From Deltaproteobacteria bacterium (GTDB lineage: Bacteria > Desulfobacterota > Syntrophia > Syntrophales > UBA5619), in assembly GCA_023487865.1 (NCBI GenBank), contig JAMDBG010000108.1, positions 1 through 6,401 on the forward strand: a stretch of DNA of 6,401 nucleotides, read 5' to 3'. The notes beneath the pieces were generated by a model that was not told where the DNA came from, searched no databases, and was given only the letters and a program-made list of their open reading frames with translations. The position numbers were made by a program, and so were the translations under genes. This document shows positions 6,192-6,401 of the stretch, in pieces. Every line of letters begins with the position of its first letter. The first letter of the stretch is position 1.

Positions 6192-6401
6192 ATGAAACGC
6201 ACGATTGTCGCAATGGCCGCAGTTCTGGGATTGATCCTGACGTCGGCCGCATTGGCCGGCACGAACCATGCCGACTTCATCACCGGGCCCTTCAAAAGCG
6301 GCCCCGAGGTCACCGCCAAGTTCCATCGTGCTTCCTGGGCACACCACGGTGCAGCGCCCACAATAGACGCAGCGCTCCTCAAGTATATCTATCTGGCCAT
6401 C
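6192..6401 (+). CDS. Octaheme c-type cytochrome (tetrathionate reductase family), N-terminal fragment only
   Basis: The start is the second ATG (6192), because a run of G at 6180-6185 lies 6 bases upstream; an ATG at 6186 would sit on that run. Residues 1-22 (MKRTIVAMAA, then VLGLILTSAALA) are a classic Sec signal peptide, so the product is periplasmic. Residues 24-43 (NHADFITGPFKSGPEVTAK) match the conserved N-terminus of octaheme tetrathionate reductase-type cytochromes, in which the first CxxCH heme site follows directly after this run. Known members reduce tetrathionate, nitrite or hydroxylamine. Here residues 44-70 (from base 6321) have no cysteine and no CxxCH and do not fit the family. 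The same bases read on the other strand give a ferredoxin motif. The true gene is therefore supported only to about 6320, and the remainder is probably foreign sequence joined at a chimeric junction. The family call rests on about 20 residues recalled from the family and should be confirmed. Confidence 0.65.
   Translation, partial: MKRTIVAMAAVLGLILTSAALAGTNHADFITGPFKSGPEVTAKFHRASWAHHGAAPTIDAALLKYIYLAI
6321..6401 (-). CDS. Fragment encoding a 4Fe-4S ferredoxin motif, likely foreign to this locus
   Basis: Read from 6401 downwards, the 27 codons give DGQIDILEERCVYCGRCTVV followed by CPGSTME. The four cysteine codons (6371-6369, 6362-6360, 6353-6351, 6341-6339) form CxxCxxCxxxCP, the standard ligand set for one 4Fe-4S cluster. 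The flanking residues (ERCVYCGRC) resemble ferredoxin-type subunits of membrane hydrogenases, complex I-like enzymes or polyferredoxins, without allowing a choice between them. The frame stays open past 6320, but from there it is simply antisense to the cytochrome signal peptide. Neither start nor stop of the ferredoxin gene is present. It is most likely a piece of another gene brought in by misassembly. Confidence 0.6.

Noticed and set aside
6166..6195. Nine-codon frame from GTG 6166 ending in an ATGA overlap with the cytochrome start
   Set aside because: A leader peptide was considered because GGAGGT lies at 6144-6149, but that site is 16 bases from the GTG and no start lies at a usable distance. 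It would also be at the extreme 5' end of the predicted transcript.
6256..6270. Second sigma54-like match CGGCACG-AACC-ATGC
   Set aside because: It has mismatches in both elements, including the first base of -24 and of -12, and lies inside the cytochrome signal-peptide coding sequence.

Overview
The window is ordinary bacterial chromosome, moderately GC-rich and densely coding. It has two divergent gene pairs and one convergent gap, and no RNA genes, mobile elements or CRISPR. A sigma54 activator with a PAS sensor, an octaheme c-type cytochrome of the tetrathionate-reductase type and a receiver-TPR protein paired with a soluble kinase together suggest an anaerobic respiring or syntrophic Desulfobacterota (former Deltaproteobacteria) relative. 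This is inferred from gene content, not from a marker gene.

Layout. (1) Bases 1-1256, minus: a secreted LVIVD-repeat beta-propeller protein whose 3' end runs off the window. It has no stop codon inside the window, so a simple ORF search does not return it. (2) 1257-1448: a divergent promoter region. (3) 1449-3122 and 3101-3802, plus: a receiver-TPR response regulator and a small cytosolic histidine kinase, overlapping by 22 bases. (4) 3803-3884: a short convergent gap with overlapping inverted repeats. (5) 5967-4546 and 4508-3885, minus: a PAS-AAA+-Fis sigma54 activator followed 37 bases later by a COG2945-type alpha/beta hydrolase. (6) 5968-6191: a divergent control region with an array of ATGTTAA half-sites and a near-consensus -24/-12 promoter. 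(7) From 6192, plus: the signal peptide and first residues of an octaheme cytochrome.

The best-supported regulatory story is at the right. The Cys-rich PAS/sigma54 activator probably binds the half-site array and drives the divergent octaheme cytochrome from the sigma54 promoter at 6120-6135. The same array lies just upstream of the activator's own start, so autoregulation is possible.

Both ends look wrong. The first 29 bases are a perfect copy of bases 905-933, read in a different frame where the LVIVD protein should be ending. The last ~81 bases replace the expected first heme motif of the cytochrome and instead encode, on the minus strand, a canonical 4Fe-4S ferredoxin motif. The simplest reading is that this is an assembled contig with chimeric or misassembled ends; a real rearrangement is possible but less likely.
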